The notes under the pieces are model-generated. The model made no database searches. It saw nothing but the letters and a program-made list of their open reading frames with translations, and was not told where the DNA came from. A stretch of 64,000 nt of DNA, from assembly GCA_965153355.1 (NCBI GenBank), contig OZ231126.1, forward strand, positions 103,230,001 to 103,294,000. Direction: 5' to 3'. Each line of letters opens with the position of its first letter. Position 1 is the first letter of the stretch. This DNA is from Flaccisagitta enflata (taxonomy: Eukaryota; Chaetognatha; Sagittoidea; Aphragmophora). Shown here in pieces: positions 1 through 11,915 of the stretch. The translations under genes and the position numbers were made by a program.

Positions 1-3
1 CCA

Positions 4-1467
4 ATGCCAAAGCATGCGTACCATCAACCCCAGCAATCATTTGCAACAGTAGCAGCAGCAGCCCCCATTCAGCAGCAACAGCAACGTCAACAACAGCTGA
101 CAAATTTGCTGCAGCAAGGGAGGAAATCAGAAAAAAAGGAAAAAAACAGCCTTTCTCAGGTCGGTGGAATAAAATTAACATGTGCCATATGCAAATTAAC
201 ATTTATCAAACCTGAGGACCTTGAGATACATAATGCTGCCAAACATACTAGAGCAAAAAAGCCTATGAAAATATTTTTTTCTGATTTAAGCATTTGTGCC
301 TTTTGTCCCAAAACTAATTTTAGAAATGAAAATGCAAAATTATATCATTTTATTCATGAGCATAGCAGTTATATGCAAGGCTATTGTTATTTTTGCTCTT
401 ATTATGTTTGTGATTTACTAGGCAAAAACCGTTCAAGGCATAAAAAGAAACATGGGCCTGATTTTGATACAATTCAAAATCAATTTTTAGATAGGTGCTC
501 TAAACTTAAAGAAAACATTTATGTAGAAAATCAAAGATGCGTTTTAGAACCATACCAGTCAAAAAAAATATGCTCAAATTGTCAAAAAAAGTTTAGTGAC
601 AACGTAAGTCAAGACATTGTAGATAAACATATTTCAAACTGCATATATAAAAAAAAAGGGGGGCAAAAAGACAATGATAAAATGAATTTTACCAAAACTA
701 CAAAAACAATATTTGATGGTGAAGGTGAAATAATAACATTTAATTCCCAAAAAGTTAATGAAGATTTAACACAAGTCTATGCAGAAATAAAAAATGATAT
801 CATAGATGAATTAAAAAAAAGACTAGAAATAAAAAATAACTGGAAAATATACATAGAGACTTTTATCCTCTATCGCAAGGCTACCCCACTTTACATAGAT
901 GAAAATGATAGAGAGAATGACGTAAACTATGACAAGCTAAGAAATATCATTTCAAAAACACAATTATTTAATAGAGAAACCGACTTAAATGACTTGATTA
1001 ACCTTATGATAGAAGAGGCAGAGGAGAAAAGTGAGTATTGGACTTCTGGAGAGTCAAACTATATCATTTTAGATGTGCTTAGAATCAAGGTACACCTTTA
1101 TAAATCAAACCCATTGAAAATTGCTGGATTTTTACCATTGCCAAGCAAACTGCAAAAAAGATACAGTAAAATGCGGTCAGGCTTTTTGATATCACCACCA
1201 AGTCGCGATTTTTTCTGCGTTATCTGGTGTCTCAGTATCTTTTTGGTAGAAAAAAAGATAGCCAAAGATAACTATACATTACTCCAAAAATCTTTGAGAA
1301 AAATAAGTAACAGTGTATTAACGGAAAGTTGGTTACATCAAAATTATGGAGCTACCTTTTCATTGCTATATGAAAGGACCAAAACTAAAATTTCATACCC
1401 ATTAGAGTTGAATTCGCGAAATTTAGCTAAGTTTGTAAATACCCTAGGATTATCTCCTATAAATTAG
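4..1467 (+). pseudogene. Polinton protein-primed DNA polymerase B, N-terminal part with four zinc fingers
   Basis: This is the N-terminal region of a Maverick/Polinton (adintovirus-like) family B polymerase, 487 residues, and the ORF may continue left of the window. It starts with a Gln-rich tract (residues 23-38). Three C2H2 fingers follow: C60/C63/H76/H81, C98/C101 with H115 and H120, and C128/C131/H146/H150. A C2HC finger lies at C191/C194/H210/C214. Residues about 360-487 resemble the conserved stretch that precedes the exonuclease domain in Polinton polymerases (VHLYKSNPL, FFCVIW, then LAKFVNTLGLSPIN). The frame stops at TAG 1465-1467, and polymerase-like sequence resumes about 2.4 kb later in another frame. 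The family call rests on my reading of the motif series and on the polymerase core downstream. The window edge hides the true start. Confidence 0.75.
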
Positions 1468-1867
1468 AGGGGTCAAACGCTAATATGCATAATTTTGTCA
1501 CGTCAATTTTTCTTTTTATTTTCTGTTGTTTACATCGGTACTAGTCATTTGCGTCAATTTTCGAGCCATGAGACCATACATATTGCTCTGTAAACAATGG
1601 GGTGAAAATGACACATGCACTGATTTTCCTGCCTGGCATGACACGTGAGGTAAAATGCCATTGAAAAATTCCAAAAGTGCTACAAATTTGTTCAAATATG
1701 TTAGTACGTGTAGAATGCACAAATTTTCACAGTCTAATTCATTTTTCCATGATCCCAAGTATGAACATAGTTAATAAGTTATTAACCTTCATTTCTTTTA
1801 ATCAAAGACCAAGTCCTTTAAAAGCTTTTTTTCCCATTACTGTGGAAGAAAACTGCACTTCGTTCAC

Positions 1868-2010
1868 AAACAAGGCTGGATGCACGGCTACCCCAGTCGC
1901 ACGCAGGTGGAAAGGTCAGTGACAGGGGTCACTGAAGCATTTGGGTAGGAGCGGTGAAAGTATAAACGCCAAAAAAATCTTTATAAGGGGACATACGGAC
2001 AGAGTGTAGT
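1868..2010 (-). repeat. SINE-like dispersed repeat copy
   Basis: Starts AACAAGGCTGGATGCACGG and continues with ACCCCAGTCGCACGC, GGGTAGGAGCGG and a run near GACATACGGACAGAG. The same order of blocks recurs near 30428-30570 and, inverted, at 29270, 35233, 37137 and 42328. Confidence 0.6.
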
Positions 2011-2191
2011 TACATAGCACCTGTCTAAAAAGGAGGTTAATTATGATTCGTCGTTTTAGGATGTTCGTTTTATAATCACATACTAGCAACTCTAAAAGAA
2101 GCTTTGCCTGTCTGTCCTTCTGTCTGTTCCTCTGTCCATCCGTCCATCCATAACTTATAAGTCCAAAGTGATATGCGCATTTAAGATGTTG

Positions 2192-2193
<2 letters not shown>

Positions 2194-2281
<88 letters not shown>

Positions 2282-2486
2282 TGTAAATGTGTGTGTGTGT
2301 GTGTGTGTGTGAATGTGTGTGTAAATGTGTGTGTAAATGTGTGTGTATGTGTGTGTAAATGTGTGTGTAAATGTGTGTGTAAATGTGTGTGTAAATGTGT
2401 GTGTAAATGTGTGTGTAAGTGTGTGTGTAAGTGTGTGTGTAAGTGTGTGTGTAAGTGTGTGTGTAAGTGTGTGTGTAAGCGTGTGT
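2194..2486. repeat. TG microsatellite with TGTGTGTAAA variants
   Basis: About 75 bp of pure TG leads into a regular 12-bp variant repeat (TGTGTGTGTAAA, later TGTGTGTGTAAG). This creates long spurious ORFs of Thr/His or Cys/Val on both strands. Confidence 0.95.
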
Positions 2487-3880
2487 GTGTACTGTGGAGA
2501 TTGGTTGTAGGCTCCTGCTTATCCGTCTGCAACAATATTGCATTGTTACTTTAGGGGATCCTAAAAAACTCCCATTACCTATTGTTCAGACTCCTAAGTG
2601 AGTGTCATAAAACGAAAGAAAGTTGCTTTTTTTAGACAGCAGTCCCAAAGGGGCTTATCACCTACTTAGAGATCCATAGATCCGAATTTTTCATTGCTCA
2701 CCTGTACATAATACTCCACACTGGATTGTATTGGCAGATGAGTCAGTGTAATACTCAGTTCCATAGAACAAATTGAATACCACTCATTTTTTGCCATTTT
2801 GGACCCATTTTTTTAGCTTTGGGGGTTTTTTAAGGGGCCCCTTGCAGTCTGAATCTCCAATTGTCTAATTTGTTTTTCCTAACCCTAGCTGTTTATGACG
2901 GGTTATTCTTTTTAACCTTTGGGGACCACAAAACAGAAAAAAATTTTCCTTTCATACCATTTTTTGAGCCGTCATAAGCCCTTGGGAGCCTTTAAGGGGG
3001 TCCTAGGGGTCCCAATTATGATGGTCCTTGTAGGGGGCCCCTGTAGGTCCAAATCCCCAGCTACCCACCTGTATCCCTCCCCTTCACTAGATACTGAAGT
3101 GTGATGGGTAAGTATAGAACTCATAAAAAAAAGAATGTTGCTCATTTACTCCAATTTTTGATACATTTAGAACACTTGAGAGCCCTATAGGAGGGCTCCT
3201 AGGGCCCCTGAGGTCCCAAAAGCCCGTTATCCATCAGTGCTTATCCTTCTTTACTTGACTGGTGGGCCAGAGATGTGTTTCAGGACTACAGAGAGGAAAA
3301 AAAAGACTTTCATTCAGTTTTTCCTTTGATTTGATATTTATGCTACTGATAGTCTCTGCTTAAAGCAAAGTCGCGTGGCGCCGCGTGACATTTGAGCTTA
3401 TCCAAAAAAAGATTTAGAACCCCCATGGGGTGTTCTATAAGCCTGACCCTGAACTTTTTGAGTCCACGTAAAAATCTGTCCATGCTGACAAGTTTAAAAC
3501 CCCTTAATTATTTTTGCAAATATTGCATTAAATTTTTGGAGAAAAAAACTACATACAAGCAATGCCCAGTGTCAAATGAGTCCAAATCATGTATAGAATA
3601 CATCTGTTAACTTAGTTTAACATTATATAAAACGATTTGATTGAATACAAATTGGAAAATAGCACTCGCCTACTCTGTGTCTCCTTACATGTTTTCTATA
3701 CGTCTAAGCATAAATCGAAACAATACTTTTATGTGACCATTTTACATCATTCGAATCGTCTCAGCGTCCTCGATTTCACTGTCAAAAAATTATTTTTCTT
3801 TTTCTGAGCATTTTGAGCCTAAAATTGAACAAATCAACCTATGTATTGATATAAAACAGATAGTGTAAACAAAGCTGGTT

Positions 3881-4687
3881 CATTTTTTTGGCTTTGATAT
3901 TGATGATAATGAATTTTTCTCATTTTTTTGTGACAATCCACAAGATGATAACCCCAAATCCCCTACAACTAGCTTAACTGATTTAGTTTTGACTCCCATT
4001 GAACAATTTCACAGTTATGAACAAAATCAAATCGACCTTTTGTTTTTTAAGGATAAAAATGAAAATGGTCACTTTTGTTTATTTTATGCACCTAATTTTC
4101 TTAAAACAAAGAGCAAACACAAAGGGGAAGTGTATTTTTGAAGACAATGTACTTCAACACATCTTTTTTTAGCAAATTTTTTGTTTCACACAAAATTTTG
4201 TAAAAGTATACATAAGTCAACCCCTAGAATGATCATGCCAACATGGAAAAAAGACAAAAATGGTCAACTTCAACCCCCATTATTGAATAAGACTAAGATC
4301 AAAGGGGAAGTCTTAACCCCTTTTTCGATCGTATTCGATATTGAGACATTTCACGAAAAAGAGAATGAGCATAAATATAATTTGATACCTTATATGACTT
4401 TTTGCTCAGGTTTTAATGTTATAGAGCCTAATCAATTTGATGATTTAGAAGTAGTTACCTTGAAAACGAAACCTTTTCAGTCAGAGATCCATAAGGGACA
4501 AGACTGCATAAAAAATCTCATTTTGAACATATTTTCCATTGCCAAAGAAGCCAAAGAGCGCATTAGACGTATAAAAAGTATATATTTCAAATACTATTTG
4601 ACAAAAGAACAAAAATCTAAGTTAATCAAGGGAAAAACTTGCCCCTATAGCCCATTTAGACCACGATTACTTTTTGGGCGGACCTAA
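3881..4687 (+). pseudogene. Polinton DNA polymerase B, middle part (exonuclease start)
   Basis: Coding resumes about 3881-3890 and runs in one frame to 4687, interrupted by a single in-frame TGA at 4139-4141. The first part contains IDLLFFKDKNENGHFCLFYA, which matches the region before the exonuclease domain in Polinton polymerases. The Exo I motif lies in FSIVFDIETF (about 4325-4355), with its Asp and Glu present. The frame then ends and the core continues in the next frame from about 4674, so a one-base frame change lies near 4674-4687. The stop and the frameshift together show that the gene is not intact. Confidence 0.75.
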
Positions 4688-7241
4688 TAACCCCAGCAGT
4701 AAAAATAATGAGCCTATGACCTATGGTTATATCTGTAGCAAATGTAATTTAGCAAGAGCTCATTTTAACAATGGACCATTGGCCTCTATAACATGTCATT
4801 CTCACAACGGGAAAAATTTCGATAACGGTCCCATTTTAAATTGTATGCTTGAATCATTTAATACTGAAAAACCGTTAATCAAATCAGTAGACGTGCTTCC
4901 TTCAAATGAGAGTAAATTTATTTGTTTTTCTGTGATTCCCATGTGTTTTTTATGTATGGAAGTAGTTTCAAAAGGTAAAATTGAGCTTAAAAAAGGCATA
5001 AAATATTGTGAACATTACCAAAAAAATTTTTTTCGCGATTCTTTATTGATTTTGGGTCATCAAAGTTTATCCAATTTGATTAAAAATTTAAGATATAAAG
5101 TTGACAATGGAGAAAAAACAGTATCTGAGCAGTTTTCACATTTGTATCAGTATTTTTATCGCCATGGTTACTTAAAGTTTATAGATGAAAGGTTCCTTAC
5201 ATCAAAGAACTTTTTCCCTTATATGGAATGGCGCTCGCCAGACTTTCTGCAATTACAGGAACTTCCTTTACAGCAATTTTGGAAGGATTCTTATCCTCCA
5301 AATGGAATTTCAAACGAAGATTATAAATTTGCTACTGATGTTTTTGATCAGTTATGCAAATATGCAAATGAGCATAACATTGAGCCTAATCTAGATCTTT
5401 ATCTTTCTTTCTATCTCCTTATTGACACCCTTTCACTAGCTTCAATACTACAAAGTATAGCTAGAGACTATTTTCATAGTTATGGAGTATGTATTTTACA
5501 GTATGATACGGCCGCACAGTATTCATGGAATATTTTCTGCAAAAAAGTGAAAGTGCCATTGCATTGCATAGAATCAGCGTCGATTCACACAACACTCACT
5601 AGGGGGGCTATTGGAGGTTGCGTCACGCTGGTAAGCAAAAGAGCAAAGGCAAATGCGCCCTCTGTGAGTGGATATGACCCTAGTAAGCCAATTAGCCAAT
5701 TTTCATACCTTGACTTTACGTCCCTTTATCCAGCTCAGACAATAGATAACTTTTTTGCATACAAAAACTTTAAAGAATGGACACCCACCCAGGTAGATGA
5801 GTATTTTCAAAAAATGAAGTCAGACTACATCTGGGACAGATGGACGGACACGCACGCGATTTTACGCCAAAATGAAGATGGAGCTAATTTGCATATTGGC
5901 TTAGTTTTTGTGTGCTCTATTAGAATCAGGCCTGAACATCATCAGAAATTTGATAGTTTCCCTCCCTGTCCCCATTATATTTATATAACAAAAAATATTC
6001 TATCACGTCTACAAGTTAAATTAATGGAGAAATTAAACAAAAAAGAGGACAAAAATGAAAGGCTGGTTTTAAGCTTATTAGACAAAGAAGATATTGTATT
6101 AGATTGGAGGTACTTGCGCTGGTGTCTTAGCCATGATTTGATATTATTGAATGTGAAAAGTATTATAGAATTTGAAATGGAAGATTACATCACTAATGTC
6201 ATGACTATGTTTACAGAAAAACGCAGACAGGCTAAAACCAAGCTACAAATGCAATTATGCAAGGAATTATCTTGCATGATTTATGGGAAATCGGCTAGTT
6301 CCCAAAAAAAGTATCTAGATGCTGTCATAGTACATGACAAAAAAAGTTTTGTTAAAAATGTTCAAAAATTACATTTCAAGTCATTTAAAGAATTTACTAC
6401 TGGCAGCGGTATTGTGACTTTTCATAAAAAATCTTATATCGCGTCCAATCCGATTCATATCGCGTTTCAAATATTACAATTAGCCAAAAGACAGATGCTA
6501 ATATATTACTACGATATTAGCAATGTTAAATTAGGTCATAATTATTATATTAATAGGCTAACCTATAGTGACACCGACTCCCAAATGACATTACATACAT
6601 TTAATGATAATAATTGCAATAACCTATGGCCTTATTGTCTTGACAGAAACAGCCTTGAGGCTACTGCAGCCCCTCCCAGCACTGAGGCCAAAGATATCTT
6701 CGTTATTCATCGCGAAATGGATTCGATAATCGACTCATCGGCTCTGGGGGACGATCATATTTTCTTCACCCAGGATATCTCAGAATTGGAGGAAAAACGA
6801 CTTTTGGACCTTAAAGTGACCAAAAGAAAAAGGCTTGGCACTTTAGGATGGGAATGCCCATCGCAAATAAAAATTTTCTGTGGGCATAAGTGTAAATTGT
6901 ATGCGATATTACTAGAAAATAATTCAGAAATTATTAAGGTAAAAGGAGTGACACAAAAACACTTATCTTTGAGATTTGATCATTTTTACCGTTTTTTACT
7001 GGGACCGAAATATGAAATGCTTTGCTCACAGTCTTCCATACGTAGTGAAAATTTGCAGTTATCTCATGAAACTTTTACAAAAAAACTAACTGACAAATTA
7101 GAGCTGAAAAGATATTGGCTTAGTGGGAATATTCACAGCTTAAGTTATGGCAATAGATTAATACCACTCATTGAAGAATGTTGGGAACTTTTAGACAGAT
7201 TAGTAGACACAGTCTGTCGAAATATAGGTGAAACCAGCTAA
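4674..7241 (+). pseudogene. Polinton protein-primed DNA polymerase B, catalytic core
   Basis: Uninterrupted 855-codon frame holding the rest of the exonuclease domain and the polymerase palm. Exo II is seen as CHSHNGKNFD (residues 41-50). Pol motif A is DFTSLYP (about residue 346), motif B is LSCMIYGKSAS (about 530) and motif C is YSDTDS (about 631). The Asp pair of motif C and the Asp of motif A are present, so the core itself looks undamaged. In Polintons and adintoviruses this enzyme replicates the element by protein priming. The ORF cannot be expressed whole because of the breaks upstream. The gene is convergent with the capsid-side genes on the minus strand, as often seen in this group. 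Confidence 0.85.
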
Positions 7242-7728
7242 AAATCACTCAAATCCATGCAAAAACATGAAAAACGGCATTGGGCAGGGTCATTACAACC
7301 TTATCTCCGCCCCCGCCCCTACCCCCATGAAAAAACGGCATTGGGCAGGGTCATTACAGCCTTATCTCCGCCCCCGCCCCCACCCCCATGAAAAAACGAC
7401 ATTGGGCAGGGTCATTACAGTCCTATCTCCAACCCCGCCCCACCTTCTTTGCCCCCCCCCCAGCCCCTCTTGGGGCAGGGTCAATCCCTGTTACTGCTGC
7501 TGTTTTAAATTAGCATGTATTATTGTATGTATAGATTAGCATGTATCATTGTGCATCATTTGTTCATTATTTTATATTTCATTTTTGTGCCTATTTCATT
7601 TTGTTTATGCTCATTTGTTCATTGTTATCACAGTCGGAAAAACAAAGATACAAACAAAACAAGCAAACAAAGCAAACAAACAAAGACTCTAATTAAAAAA
7701 ACACTAAAATCGCCACAAAAGACCAAAG
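7242..7728. repeat. Tandem repeat of about 65 bp, then AT-rich spacer
   Basis: Three copies of a unit of about 65 bp (about 7257-7440) share CATGAAAAA, GGGCAGGGTCATTACA and a C-rich tail. A C-rich run and spacer without a recognisable gene follow. The array begins just past the polymerase stop. Confidence 0.8.
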
Positions 7729-8127
7729 ATGGAAGACATCGCATGTCCTACAAAGGGCCGTCATTGTGCCCCATGTCTCAATTTTAGCATCTTGGTGGCA
7801 AAGCGGCGAGACACGATCTGACGCGTCATGGTTGATGCGTCATTCACGCGCATTTTAGAGTGTTGGGAAGATCGCGTGAGCCTCGGGTGCGACGATGAAG
7901 CAACACGCATCTCACTCAACCATCGTATCAAAATGATGCATCGCGTGCAGTTCACGATTCGCGAATTCTTCCTCAAGTTTGAAGTGGGCGCTTTCCACGA
8001 CGCGTTTTGTGTCCTTTTCCGATTTCCCCTCCAAAACGCAATAGAAACACTTGGAAACGAGCTAATGGGAGAATTAGCTCATTATTTCAAAGCATACATG
8101 GACGACTGTCTTATGTTAACAAAATAA
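7729..8127 (+). CDS. Small cargo ORF, unknown function, possible in-frame stop
   Basis: A frame open from ATG 7828 encodes 99 residues with mixed composition and no repeats. The same frame extends back to ATG 7729, encoding MEDIACPTKGRHCAPCLNF, but a TGA at 7819-7821 separates the two parts. The Cys/His spacing of the short upstream piece faintly recalls an SP-RING (MIZ) finger; this is only an impression. The stop codon at 8125-8127 overlaps an AATAAA poly(A) signal, a compact arrangement typical of viral genes. It lies in the Polinton cargo zone between polymerase and protease. No family is recognised. It is either two tiny ORFs or one gene with a nonsense mutation. Confidence 0.45.
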
Positions 8128-8128
8128 A
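8123..8128 (+). terminator. AATAAA poly(A) signal overlapping the stop codon
   Basis: AATAAA overlaps the TAA of the preceding small ORF. A T-rich stretch (TTTTTCTTGTACATATTTCATTC) follows within 40 bases. Confidence 0.5.
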
Positions 8129-8230
8129 GACTTAGCATTCACTTTTTCTTGTACATATTTCATTCTATTTTTGTACATGTATTTCATAGAAACACACGCA
8201 AATCACACAAACACGTGCTTGCACAGAAAA

Positions 8231-8608
8231 ATGAAACCAAAGTGCCCAAATTGCCGTGCTAGCAAAGCAAAAAAAAACATTCGCCAAGCATATATCAAAC
8301 AAATGATTGAAGAAGCTGGATGGTTCAATTTAGAAGAAGAATTGCAAGACTCTTACATCAAAACGCAAAATTCGCATACAAGACAAATCATCTGGGAGAA
8401 ACTAGAAGTCATGGCGGTCACAAACACTTATTTATCCGCATATTTCCGCGACATCCATGCCGATTTGACACCCAGACGTGCATATCAACACATTTTTAGC
8501 ATAGACTTAGATTTGATTGAATCCACTCTTGGCCCGGAATTCTCTCTTATGAAACTTGTCCAAAATGTCAAACTTTTCCATGAACTTGACGGTGTTTGTT
8601 TTCATTAA
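8231..8608 (+). CDS. Small cargo protein with N-terminal CxxC, unknown family
   Basis: About 125 residues if started at ATG 8231 (MKPKCPNCRASKAKK); a start at 8171 would add 20 residues of low-quality leader, so I prefer 8231. It has one CPNC knuckle near the N-terminus, a predicted helical middle (residues about 20-70) and an acidic/hydrophobic C-terminal half (HIFSIDLDLIESTLGPEFSL). It is intact, on the same strand as the polymerase, 100 bp after the previous small ORF. I recognise no family. A half zinc ribbon or a dimer-bridging CxxC is possible. Confidence 0.5.
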   Translation: MKPKCPNCRASKAKKNIRQAYIKQMIEEAGWFNLEEELQDSYIKTQNSHTRQIIWEKLEVMAVTNTYLSAYFRDIHADLTPRRAYQHIFSIDLDLIESTLGPEFSLMKLVQNVKLFHELDGVCFH

Positions 8609-9365
8609 TTTGTGCTATTAATTGTGTCATTGAAATAGACTTATAATCGCATTACTTTTTTGTTTTTCCATCTTATCATCTAGCTTTGAGATTAGTGTTA
8701 AACAACCAGATAGAGTTTTAGCACTAAAAGACGGACTAAGATAGGCAACAGATGGACGGACATGACTGTGAAACTCGTTACATAGTCAGCGGTACCCTAT
8801 GCCCTTAAGATGGTATATGTGGGAATGAAAGGATAAGAGGGGCAGCGGCCCCGGAGAGGCCAATGACACATGATTCCACTACTTTGGTTTGAGAAACTGG
8901 TTTGGGGGGGGGGGGGGCTGTGATGCTTGATTTGTAGTCTAAGGGACCTAATTTGGTGCTTATAGGTCTGATTTAGTTTTAAGAGGCCTGATTTGGTGCT
9001 TTAAGGTCTGATTTAGCTCTGAAGGTCTAATTTGTAGCTTTGAAAAAGAAAAAAAAAGGGGCAGACAGATGAAAACTGTATAAAATTACCCTATTTGGAA
9101 TGTTAGGTCATTGGCTTTTGGGGCCGCTGCCCAAAAATGATGGCTTCAAGAGGGCAGAAAAAAAAGCCTTAAAATAGTCGGACGGATGGACATGGCTGTG
9201 GAACACCAAAATAGCCAGATAGACAGACGGACAAGGCCGTAGAACAGTCGTTTTGGGAGTTTTTTTGAGGATGCAGGATGCAGTATGATGAAGCAGTTGG
9301 CGATAACTTGGAGGTTTCTCAATATAGAGAGATGAAATTTGGTTTAATTACCCAAAAGGTACCCA
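8609..9365. other. Gene-free repeat remnants
   Basis: Contains GGGGCAGCGGCCCC (about 8840), a motif that recurs near 41.6 and 43.2 kb, several CTAATTTGGTGCTT-like short repeats (8940-9040) and PyGGACGGA-type tracts (9180-9240). No coding sequence is seen. Confidence 0.5.
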
Positions 9366-9560
9366 TAAGGTACCCAAAAGGCCTAATTTATGATCAGCGA
9401 TACCCAAAAGGCCTAATTTATGATCAGCGATACCCAAAAGACCTAATTTGTGATCAGCGGTACCCAAAAGACCTAATTTGTGATCAGCGGTACCCAAAAG
9501 ACCTAATTTGTGATCAGCGGTACCCAAAAGACCTAATTTGTGATCAGCGGTACCCGAAAG
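9366..9560. repeat. 30-bp minisatellite, about 6.5 copies
   Basis: The unit GGTACCCAAAAGACCTAATT plus TGTGATCAGC is repeated with a GGCC variant in the first two copies. Because 30 is a multiple of 3, it makes a false repetitive ORF (YPKDLICDQR). I regard it as non-coding. Confidence 0.9.
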
Positions 9561-9691
9561 AAATCTATGGTACATTCTTTTTTTTCATTCTGCACTGACT
9601 TGATTATTAGCTAACTGTCTTTTTGATTTGATTTCGTGAATTTTGTACATTTCAAGCAAAAAAAAAGTATTTTTTTGTAATTTTAATGTTT

Positions 9692-9697
9692 TTTATT
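9692..9697 (-). terminator. Candidate poly(A) signal of the four-exon gene
   Basis: AATAAA on the minus strand, about 370 nt past the stop codon at 10067. An AATAAA on the plus strand (9705-9710) sits beside it, so the pair could serve convergent transcripts. Confidence 0.35.
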
Positions 9698-10066
9698 GTG
9701 AATTAATAAAACAGTTTGCAATCAGTACATCTTTTTATACGTCTCAGTTAGGCAATACGTCTTAATTACACTGTAATATAGATAGATACAACAAGTAATA
9801 TAGTACAAAGTAATACTGCATATGAATATGCAGATGCAATGCAATAAAACACAATAACGATGCATGGAAATGGTAGAAAATGCCACGATGGAATGAAATA
9901 CAAAAGATAAAAAGACAACAAGAGAAAACATGTACAAAATGATTGTGTATTGAATGTACGTTGAGGATATGCAATCAGCAAACAAATCAAGAAAAGACAT
10001 ACTAAATGGGTTTTGAAAAAAGCTACAAGGAAAAAAAAATCATGAATGACCAAAGAAAGACACTGA

Positions 10067-11338
10067 TTACTCGTCTTCGTCGGAGAAAACAGGAGATTCG
10101 GATCGGAGATTCAGGGGGCGATTCTGGGGCAATTTCTGGCCTTCAAAGGGGATGCCTTCGAAGGGGATTTCGATCTTCAGCGGTGGAAGAGGGTCAAGGC
10201 CGCGTTTCTCACGAAGAGATTGATCATTGTTTTTAGAAGATGACGAAGTCAACGGCAAATTTGGCGCACCTTCCTGCTGAGTGACCTCAGCAGCTGCTGA
10301 CGTCGACGCCTCTGACGTAAGTTGCGGCGCCGCGGAGGCAGCGACTTGTTGATCGCGGGTTTGATGAGTTCGAGGTATAGATCCCGGAGGATGGAGGATG
10401 GAGGGATGGAGGGAGGGAAGTTGATAGCCGGTTGGTGGGTCGCTTGGGCTGGTCGTTGCTGGATGTATTGGATGTGCGATGGGAGAAACGCGGAATTTGG
10501 GTTGAGCTGATGGTAGGATATAGCGCCAGTTGGCGCCGCTCCTGCTGCGACTGAGGGGCCTGGTTGCTGGCTTGGTTGCTGGATGGAAGGGGGTGGGATG
10601 ATGAGTTCTTGTTTGATTGCCAAGGGTGCTGCGGGTGGCGCGAGTGGCTCGGCTGCTGCGGGCGGAAGTGGTGCGGCTGCTGCGGCTGCTGCGGGCGGAG
10701 GTGGTGCGGCTGCTGGTGGTTGTTCAATCTTGAATTGAATCGGCACTGGGTTTTCCCTGCGACGGGTTCGATGTAATCGGCGCCGCCGTAGGCGTAAGCT
10801 TGGGCGCCGCCGTTGGCGTGAGCTTGGGCGCCGCCGTTGACGTGATTGGGGGCGCCGTTGTTGATGTCGTTTTGCGCCCGAGCCTCGGCGATTCTTTGGT
10901 GGATGGCTTGCTCCAAGGCTTGGTTGTTGGCTTGCACCGCGGCATTGGAGTAGCGAATGGCTTTTTCCGCAGCTTGTTTTGGTTTCCAATTTGATGTGGA
11001 GCTGGATAGCGACGCTTCTTCTGAACTGGCAGGAGAGATTGGCGAATAATGTAGAGGATGATGATGAACGTGATTACTATTGCGTTCATGGTTGAGTTTG
11101 TGTCGCAGATCGGTGGGGGAAGCAGCGGAGGATGGTGGAGTGAGGGATGGAGATCTTCTCACGCGTTTTGCTGCGCTGCCGCGTTCACTGTTGCTGCTGC
11201 TGCTGCGTTGACGGCGACGATTGGGTCTGGAATTGACGTTGTCTGCACCAAATTGGAAACGTGATCCCGAGCTTCCGTCTCTGTAAAATGAAAATGGAAA
11301 AAAAACATAAGATTTACGAAATCAAAATAGGAAGCACA

Positions 11339-11401
<63 letters not shown>

Positions 11402-11876
11402 GCAGGATATAAAACTTAAAATGACAGACAAACAGACTGACCAATGGACGGATAGACAAAGCCTCACATGCACGCGACTGAAAACTAACCTTTGATGGTT
11501 GTTGGTTGAACGTTGGTGTTGGTGTTGGTGTCTGCTTTGTTCTGCTTGCCCTTGTGCTTGATGGACTTGGCCTTGGTCGCGCCTGTGCAAAGCAAAGCAA
11601 GAAAAAAATGATTAAGTTTTTGGTGGGGGAAAAAAAACTGAGCTCAAATTTTGATTTTCTTCCCCGCAACCCCCCCCTTCAAAAGAAAAAACACTCAGGA
11701 CTCATAAAATGAAGCATATAAATCACCTGGAGATGGCGTTGGCTGGCGTTGGCTGGCGTTGGCTGGCGTTGGCTGGCGTTGGCTGGCGTTGGCTGGCTTG
11801 AGAAGATTGGAGTTGGTCTTGTTTGTTTTCGTGGAAAGCAAATGTTTTGGGATACTCGGACCTGTAAGGATCAAAG

Positions 11877-11915
<39 letters not shown>

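Larger units (their letters stand above)
1468..3880. other. 2.4 kb insertion interrupting the polymerase gene
   Basis: No coding sequence is visible here. The stretch separates two parts of the polymerase reading frame. It contains a SINE-like repeat copy in minus orientation (about 1868-2010), a TG microsatellite (2194-2486), and GGGGCCC-rich repetitive sequence at about 2560-3260 resembling the CCTAAAGG/GGGCCCC-rich arms near 60-61.6 kb. I could not find convincing terminal inverted repeats or a target duplication, so it may be several insertions or a large intron with repeats inside. Confidence 0.6.

Noticed and set aside
2155-2554. Long Thr/His, Cys/Val and similar ORFs over the TG array on both strands
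   Set aside because: They are translations of a dinucleotide array and have no other coding sequence.
9278-9598. ORF with YPKDLICDQR repeats
   Set aside because: It is a 30-bp minisatellite whose unit length is divisible by 3. Both strands are open for the same reason.
9722-10053. Overlapping hydrophobic ORFs on the minus strand
   Set aside because: AT-rich sequence open in several frames at once; more likely the 3' UTR of the four-exon gene.
10322-11264. Plus-strand ORFs opposite the four-exon gene
   Set aside because: Shadows of the Pro/Ala-rich coding strand; splice signals and phase support the minus strand.
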